This document shows positions 1 through 8,664 of a DNA stretch of 64,000 bases, piece after piece; the stretch's first letter is position 1, and each line of letters opens with the position of its first letter. Below the pieces are notes generated by a model. It was not told the origin of the DNA and did no database searches. It was given only the letters and a program-made list of their open reading frames with translations. The DNA is from Tetramitus jugosus (taxonomy: Eukaryota > Heterolobosea > Eutetramitea > Acrasida > Vahlkampfiidae). The stretch lies in assembly GCA_937625935.1 (NCBI GenBank), contig OW569389.1, positions 124,001 through 188,000 on the forward strand, in the 5' to 3' direction. Made by a program: the position numbers and the translations under genes.

Positions 1-706
1 TGCACCTCACCAGTGTTGTATAGATCGTACAACTTCTGCTATGTGGAGTGTTCCACTGCGTACCTGTGCATGAAAACATTCCAACTTCCTGTCTATACCA
101 TGAGGGTATTTGAGGAAGCTAAAATCTGTACCACTATTGTTTGCTGCCCGCCAACGTCGGTGGTTGTGCTTCTTGCACGGTCCACCATGATTGCTCGGGC
201 AGCAATCTCTTTCTTGACTTTCTTGAACACCTCGGAGGTGTTCAATACTAGCTCGAGGATTGCTCTGTTACGAGCATCCTCATCAATGGTGTTGTTGGTT
301 GGCTCTTGGGTGACCGTAGTTGGAGTGGCGGGATGGGACTCCGGCATGATCGACTCCCAGTCATCGGTCGTAGACGGAGTCGAAGGTTCGAATTCGGAGA
401 TTCGCTCCGGCGTCCTTGGAGACGGGGATGCGAGGGGAATCCGGTTGACGGAAGCCATATCTTTTAACACACTGACTTGTTGTCTTTAAATGTTGTCATC
501 AACAACAGTTACCCACGCAACAAACCTCTTGGGGCCCTTCTTGATGACTTGGACCCTGGTGAGGAAATCACCAAAATCCAAGCCAATCTTCTTGGCCAAG
601 GCAGCCTTGGGGGAGTCATCACACTTTCCAGTGATGATGACCTCCTTGTTGCTTGGCGCAGTTCCTCTTGGTGCTGTGGTCCACACATTGAATTCCTTCG
701 TGCACT
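1..706 (-). mobile_element. 5' part of a decayed non-LTR retrotransposon upstream of tRNA-Glu
   Basis: Two open segments on the minus strand match ORF1 of the intact element at 56897-58063. Positions 486 to about 700 encode the ORF1 N-terminus with the VWTTAPRGTAPS, EVIITGK and FVAWVTV blocks. Positions 93-470 encode the ORF1 C-terminal part with a VFKKVKKEIAARA block. The middle of ORF1, including its coiled coil, has been deleted near position 486, where the frame is also broken. The 5' end lies 37 bp upstream of the tRNA-Glu gene at 744 and the element runs away from that gene and off the left edge of the window. No tail or target-site duplication is visible. Confidence 0.8.
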
Positions 707-826
707 GCGAATCTGATATATCCCCTAAGGTGAATCTAATATATCCCATATAGTCTAGTTGGTTAGGATACATGGCTCTCACCCATGAGACCCGGGTTCG
801 AGTCCCGGTATGGGAGTTTTTGTTCC
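707..826 (+). repeat. Inverted-repeat copy 1 carrying tRNA-Glu
   Basis: This 120-bp unit holds 37 bp of 5' flank, the 72-bp tRNA-Glu gene and 11 bp of 3' flank. It recurs in opposite orientation at 2638-2757 with essentially the same bases. Similarity stops exactly where retroelement sequence starts on the 5' side (706/707) and after GTTTTTGTTCC on the 3' side. Confidence 0.9.
744..815 (+). tRNA. tRNA-Glu (anticodon CTC)
   Basis: The 72-nt cloverleaf has a TCCCATA/TATGGGA acceptor stem, a D arm beginning GTCTAGTTGGTTAGG, an anticodon loop CTCTCAC between CATGG and CCATG stems, and a T arm with GGGTTCGAGTCCC. The loop gives anticodon CTC, so it reads GAG codons. The D and T arms supply A- and B-box type RNA polymerase III promoter elements. 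No intron is visible and CCA is not encoded. Confidence 0.95.
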
Positions 827-837
827 TCTATCTTGGA

Positions 838-950
838 TAGAATGGAATTGAAACCTGTTTACATGTCTGTGATTACGGTTGCAGTGGATGCCCTGGGTAC
901 CCTTTTTCTTGGTAGAAGTATCAAGAAATGCTTTGAAATAAAGCTCTATC
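838..950 (+). other. Possible reverse-transcriptase C-terminal relic
   Basis: A short open stretch reads VYMSVITVAVDALGTLF followed by IKKCFEIKLYPG. It loosely resembles the conserved segment after the reverse-transcriptase domain of some LINE elements (a vPvviGalGt-like block followed by basic residues). Nothing else of an element survives around it and the match is short, so this is only a suggestion. Confidence 0.2.
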
Positions 951-954
951 CGGG

Positions 955-1760
955 TCACTCGAGAACATTAAAGTGCTTTACATCCGCATCATCTTGAATC
1001 TCTTGCAGCTCCTTCATAACGTCTTGGTTGCCTGTGACACACGAACCAGAAAAAGAAAGGTTCTGAATAATTTCTGGTATATTATCATCATCCAATTCGC
1101 CATCAAGAATCACCAGAGATTCATCAAGCTCTGTTCTAGCCTTCTTTGCAGACGAGTCTCCACTATCTTCATCTTCTCTTAATCGCTTGATAGGACTTGC
1201 ATGTAATACAGAACTTGATACTTTGGAGGCTGATTGTTCCTTGGCTTGACACTCTTGTTCGAGAAGCTTGAGCTCATCTGCAATCTGGGAGATGTAAACT
1301 TGCTTGAACTCTTCCACTGCGACTCTCTTGTTTGCAACATTGTGAAGAGTGATACCAGGCTTGTTGGACTTAACTCTTCACACTTTCTTTCAGTTGAACA
1401 TGTTGCTCCTTCTTTACTGGGCATCGTTGCCATTCACACTTACCATCACATTTTATTGGTACACAGATTTTCGAATGACCAACGGCTTGCGGTTTGTGGC
1501 ATTTACTGCAGAATCTTGAACCGTTTGAGACTAAACTGTTATCATCTTGTTTTTTTGTGAATTATTATCTGCTGTCGATGATGATTGAGTTGGTGATTGT
1601 AGTGGTGATTGAGGTGGTTGAGTTTGTGATTGTGTTGATGAATGAGATGAAGAAGTAGCTGGTGATGGAGTAGAAGATTGAGTAATAGTTGTTTTACTAT
1701 GTGATGATTGATTAGTCAGTGGTTGATGTTGAGCTGACCAGTGCAGTCCTGAAATCTAAA
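955..1760 (-). pseudogene. Broken gene with a Cys/His zinc-binding motif and Ser/Thr/Gln-rich N-terminus
   Basis: The minus strand reads through three frames. The first part (1760 to about 1555) is a Ser/Thr/Gln/Pro-rich stretch with many SQ and TQ dipeptides. It breaks at a run of seven A residues near 1550. The next frame (about 1555-1372) holds a cluster CSKCH, GHSKIC, KC, KCEWQRC, which looks like a zinc-binding domain. After a stop near 1370 a third frame (1317-955) gives an acidic tail with a coiled segment (ADELKLLEQECQAKEQ) and a nuclear-signal-like KRLRED. The pieces look like one protein broken by at least two frameshifts. The family was not recognised, and an unrecognised intron cannot be excluded. 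Confidence 0.4.
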
Positions 1761-1845
1761 ATGAGTTGCCATGAGTTGTCTTGTTGTTTTTTCAATACGA
1801 CTTTCTTTTTGGCGGTTCAATTGTGCAGTGTTCAATAAACAAAAC

Positions 1846-2374
1846 ATGTCGAGAGGGCCACATAGGAGGAAGTCACCTGAACAACTGAAAACAACTGTTG
1901 ACTACTACAAACTACGATTCGCAGCAACACGTTCATTCATGAGAGGGATGCCAATGAATGAAGTTGTTGATATCTTCAAAGTTAGTGTTGGGCAGGTAAA
2001 GAATTGGATGAGGAAGCTAAAGGATCCAACTTTTCATTCAGGCAGGCATGGTGGATTTAGATGGTGTAAGTTGACAAGTCAAGACAAAGCTCATCTGTAC
2101 ATGCTTGGAAAACTGTACACACAGTCATCATTACAATCAATAGCAACTGTGCTTCAAAAGCTTACAGGAACCAAATGTGAGTACATTCACAATTTGCAGA
2201 TTCTATCAAAGTCTGGGATGGGGGTTCAAGAATGTCGAGTACAAACAAAAGTTAAAGTATACTGTGCAGAATGTGGATAGATGGTTTAATCACGTCAGAG
2301 GTATGCCTGAATTGGTGAAGAAGTATGGAATGAATAATATCAAGTACCTCGACGAAGGACATTTGGTGTTCTAA
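1846..2374 (+). pseudogene. Truncated Tc1/mariner-type transposase
   Basis: Starting at the ATG at 1846, the product has a helix-turn-helix region (MNEVVDIFKVSVGQVKNWMR) followed by SGRHGGFRWCKLTSQDKAHLYML. This matches the layout of Tc1/mariner and IS630-like transposases. At about 2175 the frame shifts by one base and continues with ICRFYQSLGWGFKN, KLKYT and YLDEGHLVF. The last block corresponds to the first catalytic Asp (D-E-x-H-F) of the DDE triad. A stop follows at once, so the other two catalytic acids are missing. No terminal inverted repeats were found. An ATG at 1771 adds 25 residues unlike the family and was not used. Confidence 0.75.
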
Positions 2375-2637
2375 TTTGTGTGAAAAAACTTGACTCTAAC
2401 CAACAATAGAAGGTACCGGCTACATTGATTAGTTAAGGGGAATAGGTGATTTTTTTGGGTGTGACTAGTAAAGCTTGAAAATAGCGACTCATAAGAAGTT
2501 GATTCTAGAGTAATTGAGGTCTTATCACTTTGATGTTCTAGATAGTGCCCAAATTCATTCGGCCATATTGGCTATCCCCATGAGTTTCGTCAATGAATAC
2601 AGAGAACAGGTAAAAAAAGAAATGCAATTAACGTTCC
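2375..2637. other. No gene recognised between transposase relic and tRNA copy
   Basis: A short AT-rich stretch with no convincing coding region. It may include lost 3' sequence of the mariner relic, but nothing here supports a specific call. Confidence 0.3.
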
Positions 2638-2757
2638 GGAACAAAAACTCCCATACCGGGACTCGAACCCGGGTCTCATGGGTGAGAGCCATGTATCCTA
2701 ACCAACTAGACTATATGGGATATATTAGATTCACCTTAGGGGATATATCAGATTCGC
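2638..2757 (-). repeat. Inverted-repeat copy 2 carrying tRNA-Glu
   Basis: Reverse-complement match of 707-826, covering 11 bp of 3' flank, the tRNA gene and 37 bp of 5' flank. On its 5' side retroelement-associated sequence begins at 2758, the same distance (37 bp) from the tRNA as in copy 1. Confidence 0.9.
2649..2720 (-). tRNA. tRNA-Glu (anticodon CTC), second copy
   Basis: Reverse-complement copy of the gene at 744-815 with the same acceptor stem, CTCTCAC anticodon loop and T arm. I saw no difference between the copies, so both look able to function. It is transcribed away from the retroelements at 2779-9260, which start upstream of it. Confidence 0.95.
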
Positions 2758-2759
2758 AA

Positions 2760-2778
2760 GGCATATCGAAAGAAAAAA
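2760..2778 (+). repeat. 5' target-site duplication of the 2779-7223 element
   Basis: The 19-bp sequence GGCATATCGAAAGAAAAAA is repeated exactly at 7224-7242, right after the poly(A) tail. This marks a target-primed insertion. Confidence 0.92.
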
Positions 2779-2794
2779 GAAAAAAAAAAAAAAA

Positions 2795-5500
2795 ATGGAA
2801 ACAAATGCAAACATTCCATCCTCTCCGGGGGCAAGGGAGTACTCGCGTGACGGGTACGCAGTATGGACAGTACAGAACATTGGAAGTAGCATCAACAAAA
2901 AAGAAGTCGTGATCAAGGGTACACAGTGCCATAACACAGCACCAACAATTGCAAGAATGATTGGCTCAAGGTACAAGGAGTGGGTTACTCGTGCACATGT
3001 CAGAAGATGGGAGAAAGGCCAGTTTATTGCGTGGGTGAACGTGAAGGACGATAAACTCTATGAGTTTGCTGAGATGTTCAATGAGTCAAGAAGAATCGCA
3101 AACGCTCATGCATCCATCAAGAGAGGTCTTGACTCGGAGAAAAAACTTGTGGTTCACAAGGTCCTCGGCAGGTCAAAGGACGACATCGCTAAACTCATTG
3201 GAGAGGATAGAGTACATCACGTGGAAGTTAAGGGCAGCACAGCATTTGTCACGATGACATCCCAGTCATATGCTCATGCTGTCATTGGAAACAAGCGGAT
3301 TGGAGCAGAGATTAGCCCATATGTCCAGAGAAATCAAGATCCAATGAAACTAATGTCCAAGAAGATGCAAAGGATCACAGATTCCTTAAACAAGCAGATG
3401 GACGAGCTAAAGAGAAGAGTTGCACAACTGGAAACGAGCCTGAAGAAGGTTATGAACAAAAAAAGGAGTGGAAAAGTACATAAACCAAGGAGAGGAGAGC
3501 TTCAAAGAGTAGATGAAGTATCTGTTGAGTCACCAGACGATGACATTGCAATGCTAGAAGATGAAACAATCTCTGAACAAGATGGCTCAGACGCTGGAGA
3601 ACAAACTACTAGCGTTGCACCACCCGAGTTGGTAGAAGAAATGAATGTTGACGAGCCAATGGTACTCACAACTCCGGAAATAGAGCCACTAAGTGTTGAA
3701 GTAATAGGGGAGGGCACTACGATAGTTCAGGATCCAATACCTATGGGTGAAAATGAGAACACTGAAGCCCAGCTGCTTGAGGAGAGGAGGAAAATGTTAG
3801 TGAGAGCGAGAAGAGAGAAGAGACGGGAGCGCGCACTCTCAGATAGCCAACATTACAAATCAATCGGGGCTACGATTAGCAAATACGCTGTCCAAGGAAA
3901 GTTCATTTTAGGAGGTGATCATAATGCCGTTACAGCTGCTACTGACCGGTCCTCGAACAGAGTAGACGAAAACACGCCATTACTGCTGCAAATGTTGAAG
4001 GAGAACAACCTGTGTGACACCAATGAGGTAATGGGAGTAGAAAGATTCCATACATTCTTCCGCAGGAAGTCCTCGTCGAGAATAGATTCAGTATGGTGCA
4101 ACCAAGCAATAATAGAAGCAATTGACAAGGTAGAAATGTTCACATCCAATGGTGTACATAGCGATCATGTCCCTACTTTAGTCACGATAAAAGCCAGAAC
4201 TGGCACAAATACTGTGTATAGTGGAACGATGTTTAAGTTCCCCAAGGACAAGAAAGACCCTAGATGGGTCCATTATGGTAAGGAGCTCATCAGGGAGCTA
4301 GAAGGGAGTAGTGTAAGTGCAATAGAGGATGTAAATGAGCAGTGTCAAATTATAACATCCTCTATCATCAAACATGCTAAAGTGTTTGAAGTGGAAAGAA
4401 CAGTGAAGATGTGGAGCAACAATCGAAAAGTCAAGAGGTTGTTGAAAAACAGAGAAGTGCTGATTCGATACCTGTCGGATCGAAGATGGAGCAGTGCATT
4501 AGAAGCAGTGTGTGGATGGGAAATTGTCGGCTCTCGCAATGACAGAGCATGGGCTGCGATGAAACTTACTAGCGAGTCCTTGCACAGAGAGAGAGTACGC
4601 AAAGCCAATCAAAAGTTTAGAAAGTGGGAATGGAAGGCAAGAACATCCGAGTTCATTGATCCGTCCACCTTCTTCTCGGCATCTACCGCGAAGAAGAGCT
4701 CTCGAGTAAGGCTTTCTAGAGTGAAGAAGAATGGAATAGAGTACACAGATGAGGTCACAGTGGGTAACTTGGCTGCGGAGTACTTTGAAGGTGCCTTCTC
4801 CTCTGAGGTTGCCAACATGGATTATCTAAGAGCGTTAAAAAGTGATGGGCACAGAGCAACAATACACGAAGCATTCACCCCTATCACTACAGAGGAAGTT
4901 AGCAAAGCCATTGGTTGGCTAAGAAACCGTAAATGTCCCGGTGTTGACAAAATACATAATGAAATGCTGAAAGTCCCCATCACAAAAGAACGTGACTACA
5001 GGTATGATCTCTCAGAGATCCTTGCTGATTTCTTTAACAATATCACCAGACAAGGGATCTTTCCCAAAATGTGGAAAGAGGGGATAATTATCCCAGCATT
5101 CAAGAAGGGAGATACTTCTAATCCTGCCAACTACAGACCAATCTGTCTGTTGAGTACCGTATCAAAGCTGTACACCAAGTTAATCAACAGCAGGATCTCC
5201 AAGGCTGCAGAGACCGGTGGAATCTTCTCAAACGTGCAAGGCGGAGGCAGAAGGTTCAGGGACATTAGGGAAAAGCTTTCTATAATCAGAGGTGTCATTG
5301 ATCACGCCAATCGGAACAACAGACAACTGTTTCTGTTGCTGACAGATATATCAAAAGCCTTCGACTCGGTTCCTCACAACGCAATCCGGTCTGTCTATGA
5401 ATTTTTCGAGTTCCCGGACAACATCGTGCTCAGCGACGTGAGCAGCCAAGGCGATGTCAGAGGTGCTATCGTTTCTTCGCATGTCGATGCACCCCGATAA
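2795..5500 (+). CDS. Fused retroelement ORF1/endonuclease/RT-N protein
   Basis: This 901-residue frame starts 16 bp inside the element. Residues 1 to about 170 match ORF1 of the 56897 element (YAVWTVQN, EVVIKG, FIAWVNVKDDKLYEFAEMFN). Residues about 185-228 form a coiled coil, and about 230-350 are acidic and basic linker. Near residue 368 it jumps to the C-terminal half of an APE endonuclease: GGDHN at about 372, SSSRIDSVW, and the catalytic SDH near 455. The RT fingers follow, with NYRPICLLS near 778 and DISKAFDSV near 850. The frame then ends before the downstream RT motifs, including the YADD-type catalytic pair. ORF1 and ORF2 are normally separate, so this is probably an in-frame deletion fusion. 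Any protein would be catalytically dead. Confidence 0.85.
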   Translation: METNANIPSSPGAREYSRDGYAVWTVQNIGSSINKKEVVIKGTQCHNTAPTIARMIGSRYKEWVTRAHVRRWEKGQFIAWVNVKDDKLYEFAEMFNESRRIANAHASIKRGLDSEKKLVVHKVLGRSKDDIAKLIGEDRVHHVEVKGSTAFVTMTSQSYAHAVIGNKRIGAEISPYVQRNQDPMKLMSKKMQRITDSLNKQMDELKRRVAQLETSLKKVMNKKRSGKVHKPRRGELQRVDEVSVESPDDDIAMLEDETISEQDGSDAGEQTTSVAPPELVEEMNVDEPMVLTTPEIEPLSVEVIGEGTTIVQDPIPMGENENTEAQLLEERRKMLVRARREKRRERALSDSQHYKSIGATISKYAVQGKFILGGDHNAVTAATDRSSNRVDENTPLLLQMLKENNLCDTNEVMGVERFHTFFRRKSSSRIDSVWCNQAIIEAIDKVEMFTSNGVHSDHVPTLVTIKARTGTNTVYSGTMFKFPKDKKDPRWVHYGKELIRELEGSSVSAIEDVNEQCQIITSSIIKHAKVFEVERTVKMWSNNRKVKRLLKNREVLIRYLSDRRWSSALEAVCGWEIVGSRNDRAWAAMKLTSESLHRERVRKANQKFRKWEWKARTSEFIDPSTFFSASTAKKSSRVRLSRVKKNGIEYTDEVTVGNLAAEYFEGAFSSEVANMDYLRALKSDGHRATIHEAFTPITTEEVSKAIGWLRNRKCPGVDKIHNEMLKVPITKERDYRYDLSEILADFFNNITRQGIFPKMWKEGIIIPAFKKGDTSNPANYRPICLLSTVSKLYTKLINSRISKAAETGGIFSNVQGGGRRFRDIREKLSIIRGVIDHANRNNRQLFLLLTDISKAFDSVPHNAIRSVYEFFEFPDNIVLSDVSSQGDVRGAIVSSHVDAPR

Positions 5501-7094
5501 ACTTGAACTCTATGTTCGACAATTTGATGAGGATGGAGCCCACGATATAGAGGTAGATGGTACTGTTGTCCAGGCCCGAAACAGTGGTCATGGGTTCAGA
5601 GCACTGGGTCTCTTCACCAACCTGAAAGGTGACACGAAACAACAAGTGGTTCAAGCGTGGAACAAATCACAAAGAGTAGTGAACCGACTGAAGATGATGA
5701 AGCTGACACCGCGACAGGTGGCAAGGATCGTAAACACCTGTATACACCCTATCTTCAAGTACTCGTCAGAATTCACCGACTGGACTGCTGGGGGACTTCT
5801 CAGAGTGAACAGACTGGGAAGGATGCTGGTCAAACATGGCTCAAGAGCGATGTCACAGTTTCCTTCCGAGTTACTGTCGGTCAGTAGCGATCGTGGATCA
5901 GTGGGTCTCAATGACATAGAGGAAACTATAACCGCACAAACCGCCTGGTTTATTGGATCAATGGTGTCTGGTAAGAGGGACACGGAAGCGAAGCAGTTGC
6001 TGCTTGACACGCTTGAGGAAATCAAGCACACACAAACATTCCAAAATGAGAATGTCTTCCAGTCAAGCAACCGCCTCGAGTACGTCAAGAACACTTACCT
6101 TAAGTGGTGTGCACAAAGGATGCACACCCAAGGCATTACACTTAACAATGGGTGCATCCACCGCAATTGTGACGATTGTAACATTGCCCGGTATGTTCCA
6201 ACAACTATTCTCAAGAAGCTGTTCAAGGGTGGAATCACTAACAGAAATCAGCTGATGGTTGGTGTGAGAGTCATGAGTTTAAAGGAGATCAAAAACAAGT
6301 TCCCAGGATGCAAGATTGGACCAAGGTCTCATGAGTTGTTGACAATAATGGTGTCACAAATGAATGAATGTGAGTGCATTTCGACGTTAGAGACTAACGC
6401 CAGAGTCTCTGTAGAGCAAACTTTGATGATAGGACAATATCCCGTCGAGAGCAGAGAGCAAATACAGTTGCGAATGGAGCATCAGAGACTTTGCAGGATT
6501 AAAGAGATTGATGGTCTGTGGTGGTTACAAGTTGAAGCGATGGATGGTGGGGTGGACTTTAGTTTTCTAAAGTACCCCCACAAGATTGACAGAAAGCTGG
6601 AGTGGTTCTATGCACAAGTGCGCAGTGGTACTTTGCACACTCGAGAAGTCATGAGAGTATTGTATGGAAAAAATGAAGCTCCAACCGTGTGTGAAAGATG
6701 TAACAAGGAGTCGGAGACTATTCTACATTGTCTCATTCGCTGTCCACGAGCCATATTGACTAGAAGAAGACTGGCTATGTCGGTGGGTGATGAACTGAGT
6801 GGTCTGGGAGTCCACCCAAAACACAAGATAGACCTATGGTTCGACTCGGTGTGTTGGAAAGGAGGTAAGATGAGTGTGCAACCAAACCGAAAATCGAGCA
6901 AAGAGTTCCTCCTAGGTATGATGGGTGTAGAGAAGGAAGCAGTGGATCAAATTATGAGAGGGATGAGGAAGAACGGAATCAAGAAAGATATTGCGGAAAA
7001 GAGAGCCAGAACATTTGTGAACAAGGTGAAAAGGAGGTGCGTCGAAACCCTTCACCAATTGTACACCTCCTATAAGGAAGGAACAAAACAATGA
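5454..7094 (+). CDS. Retroelement post-RT region with C-terminal Cys/His motif
   Basis: The 546-residue frame overlaps the previous one in another frame and starts at an ATG at 5454 just past the RT deletion. MHPDKLELYV corresponds to the block after the RT active site (the NPDKTEL-like motif). The next about 130 residues are the RT thumb-like region (LGLFTNLKG, RVVNRLKMMKLTPRQVARIVNT). Near residue 412 is CERCNKESETILHCLIRC, a C-x2-C...H-x4-C arrangement common at the ends of LINE ORF2 proteins. The stop codon lies inside the first 3' UTR stem-loop. The copy is uninterrupted, which suggests a recent insertion or that the deletion derivative itself was copied. Confidence 0.85.
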   Translation: MSEVLSFLRMSMHPDKLELYVRQFDEDGAHDIEVDGTVVQARNSGHGFRALGLFTNLKGDTKQQVVQAWNKSQRVVNRLKMMKLTPRQVARIVNTCIHPIFKYSSEFTDWTAGGLLRVNRLGRMLVKHGSRAMSQFPSELLSVSSDRGSVGLNDIEETITAQTAWFIGSMVSGKRDTEAKQLLLDTLEEIKHTQTFQNENVFQSSNRLEYVKNTYLKWCAQRMHTQGITLNNGCIHRNCDDCNIARYVPTTILKKLFKGGITNRNQLMVGVRVMSLKEIKNKFPGCKIGPRSHELLTIMVSQMNECECISTLETNARVSVEQTLMIGQYPVESREQIQLRMEHQRLCRIKEIDGLWWLQVEAMDGGVDFSFLKYPHKIDRKLEWFYAQVRSGTLHTREVMRVLYGKNEAPTVCERCNKESETILHCLIRCPRAILTRRRLAMSVGDELSGLGVHPKHKIDLWFDSVCWKGGKMSVQPNRKSSKEFLLGMMGVEKEAVDQIMRGMRKNGIKKDIAEKRARTFVNKVKRRCVETLHQLYTSYKEGTKQ

Positions 7095-7204
7095 TGCCCT
7101 GCGGGCACCATTGTTAGAATTAAGAAGTAATGGAGGAGATAACGCTCTTTGAGCGTTATCCATTGTAAATATTCAGATAATAAAACAGAGCAACCAGCTG
7201 GTTG
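7088..7204 (+). other. 3' UTR stem-loop series of the retroelement
   Basis: Three hairpins lie between the stop codon and the poly(A) tail. The first, 7088-7114, pairs ACAATG with CATTGT around TGCCC-TGC-GGGCA. The second, 7138-7160, is a perfect 10-bp stem with a TTT loop. The third, 7191-7204, is the palindrome CAACCAGCTGGTTG followed by TATTAAAA. Equivalent structures occur at 58101-58179 and 58380-58425. In LINEs such 3' structures can be recognised by the element's own RT; that role here is inferred. Confidence 0.7.
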
Positions 7205-7223
7205 TATTAAAAAAAAAAAAAAA

Positions 7224-7242
7224 GGCATATCGAAAGAAAAAA
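7224..7242 (+). repeat. 3' target-site duplication of the 2779-7223 element
   Basis: Exact copy of 2760-2778 directly after the poly(A) run. The sequence that follows belongs to the older element into which this one inserted. Confidence 0.92.
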
Positions 7243-7425
7243 CGATGTCAAACACACAAGTACAGGCGGTGGTGATACGTCGCAACCACTGTTCAGTGTG
7301 GTCGCTTATCAGAAAGAAGCAGCTGCAAAGACCAATGAAATTGTCATTAGTGGCAACTGCAACGGTCATTCAAGAGCGCAAGTCAACAGAATTGGAGAGA
7401 GATTCCTAGAGCAAAAAATGATGTT

Positions 7426-8127
7426 GTGATTGTTGGAGGAGCCAAGTCGGCGCTTGCGGAAATCGAAAAATGGGCGGGAAAAGAGAACATAAATGGAGTA
7501 GAGATGCGCGGAAACTCTGCGATTGTATCCACCAAGGGTCCGACTTATGCACAGGTGATGATGGAGAAGCAGCCCTTGGAGAACACAAGAGTAAGACCAT
7601 TTGTTCACCGAGAGCCTGATAGAGCGCTACAGATGAAACACTCTATGGCATCACTTCAGCAGCAACTCAACGACATGACTGACAGGTACAGAATGTGTAT
7701 GAAGGACATCCATGCACTTAAGAGAGAAGTCTCTAAGTTGAACGGGTTGTTCAAAGGGTTAGCAAAGAGCTCAACAGCTAGAAATGAACTACCAGCTCGC
7801 CAGAGTGAACCAATAGTTCAACAGAGTGAACCAATACAGCAAATTGAACCACCAATTCAACAGAGTGAAGATATTGGAGAAACCGAGATCCGGACAGAGT
7901 GTTCTCACCGATTGAGGGGATTCAAGAAGAGTCGTCAGACAGCAATCACTAAGATGTTCCCTAATTTGAAGACTCCTGAAAGGCGAGGTAAGAAGAGGGA
8001 CGCCGAAGAAAATGAGAGGGAAGAGGAACCCAACAGAGTTCATTCATGTATCTGCTACACCAAAGGGCACAGTTCATGTTCACAAAACTGTACCGGCAGT
8101 GATCATAGAACACGAGAGCGACAGTGA
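7426..8127 (+). pseudogene. Decayed retroelement ORF1 remnant
   Basis: The open stretch of 233 residues matches the middle of ORF1: a globular part with SAIVSTKGPTYAQVM, comparable to AFVTMTSQSYAHAVI in the 2795 frame, then a coiled coil and a linker with four QSEP-type repeats. The normal ORF1 start and first 100 residues are scrambled upstream, so the track begins at a GTG in a broken frame. It belongs to the older element at 7243-9260. Confidence 0.7.
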
Positions 8128-8147
8128 CTTTGAATGAGTATCGCAGT

Positions 8148-8664
8148 AATGTGGTACAACATTCGGGGCATAAGGAGAAAGCGCAATGACATCATTGCTT
8201 TACTCCAATCTTGCCCCTAAGTCGACGTTCTAATGCTACAGGAAACTGAGTGTTCGAACGCATCAATTATTGAGTCCTTCAGGAGACAACTTGAGATGAA
8301 TGGATGTCTTCTGGTGAACAATAAGCCCGAGGACAGGGTTTTGTCCATCATCAAAATTGAGAGAGTGAAGGAGCATAGAGTTTTGTACAATGACGAAAGA
8401 ACACAGGTGATTCAAATCGCTTGTAATGAATTAGGGATCATCTTGGTGAACCACTATGGTCCTCACAAAGGCACTGAAGGAGTTGTCCATTACAAGAATC
8501 TGATTGAAGTTCATAGAGGAGTGGAATGCCAAGGAAAGTTTGTATTAGGAGGAGACCACAACACGGTTTCAACATCAGTGGACATAAGCTCAAGAATATG
8601 GATCCTAATAGCAGTCATGTCACTGTATATGTATCTGCGAGGTTTCTCCTCCGTTCTGGGATAA
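8148..8664 (+). pseudogene. APE endonuclease relic of the older element
   Basis: WYNIRGIRRKRNDIIALLQS starts the fold as in LINE endonucleases. A TAA at 8218 interrupts it and the frame resumes with VLMLQETE, which carries the catalytic Glu. VNHYGPHKG and FVLGGDHN (the catalytic D-x-N-like block) follow. The C-terminal part is then lost by frameshift. It preserves the N-terminal half that the younger element has deleted. Confidence 0.7.

Larger units (their letters stand above)
2779..7223 (+). mobile_element. tRNA-anchored APE-type non-LTR retrotransposon (internally deleted)
   Basis: The element is bounded by a 19-bp duplication (2760-2778 and 7224-7242) and ends in a run of about 15 A (7209-7223). 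It carries two long open frames, 2795-5500 and 5454-7094. Together they hold ORF1, the C-terminal half of an APE endonuclease, the reverse-transcriptase fingers, and the post-RT region with a Cys/His motif. The endonuclease N-terminus and the RT catalytic core are gone. The 3' UTR is a series of stem-loops (7088-7114, 7138-7160, 7191-7204). Its 5' end is 58 bp upstream of tRNA-Glu at 2649-2720 and it points away from that gene. It cannot retrotranspose by itself. Confidence 0.9.

Noticed and set aside
361-410. GGTTCGAATTC as a tRNA T-arm
   Set aside because: No acceptor, D or anticodon stem around it; it is ORF1 coding sequence.
838-997. Plus-strand 70-codon frame after tRNA-Glu as a gene
   Set aside because: Short and without a neighbour of the same family; at most an RT relic, listed with low confidence.
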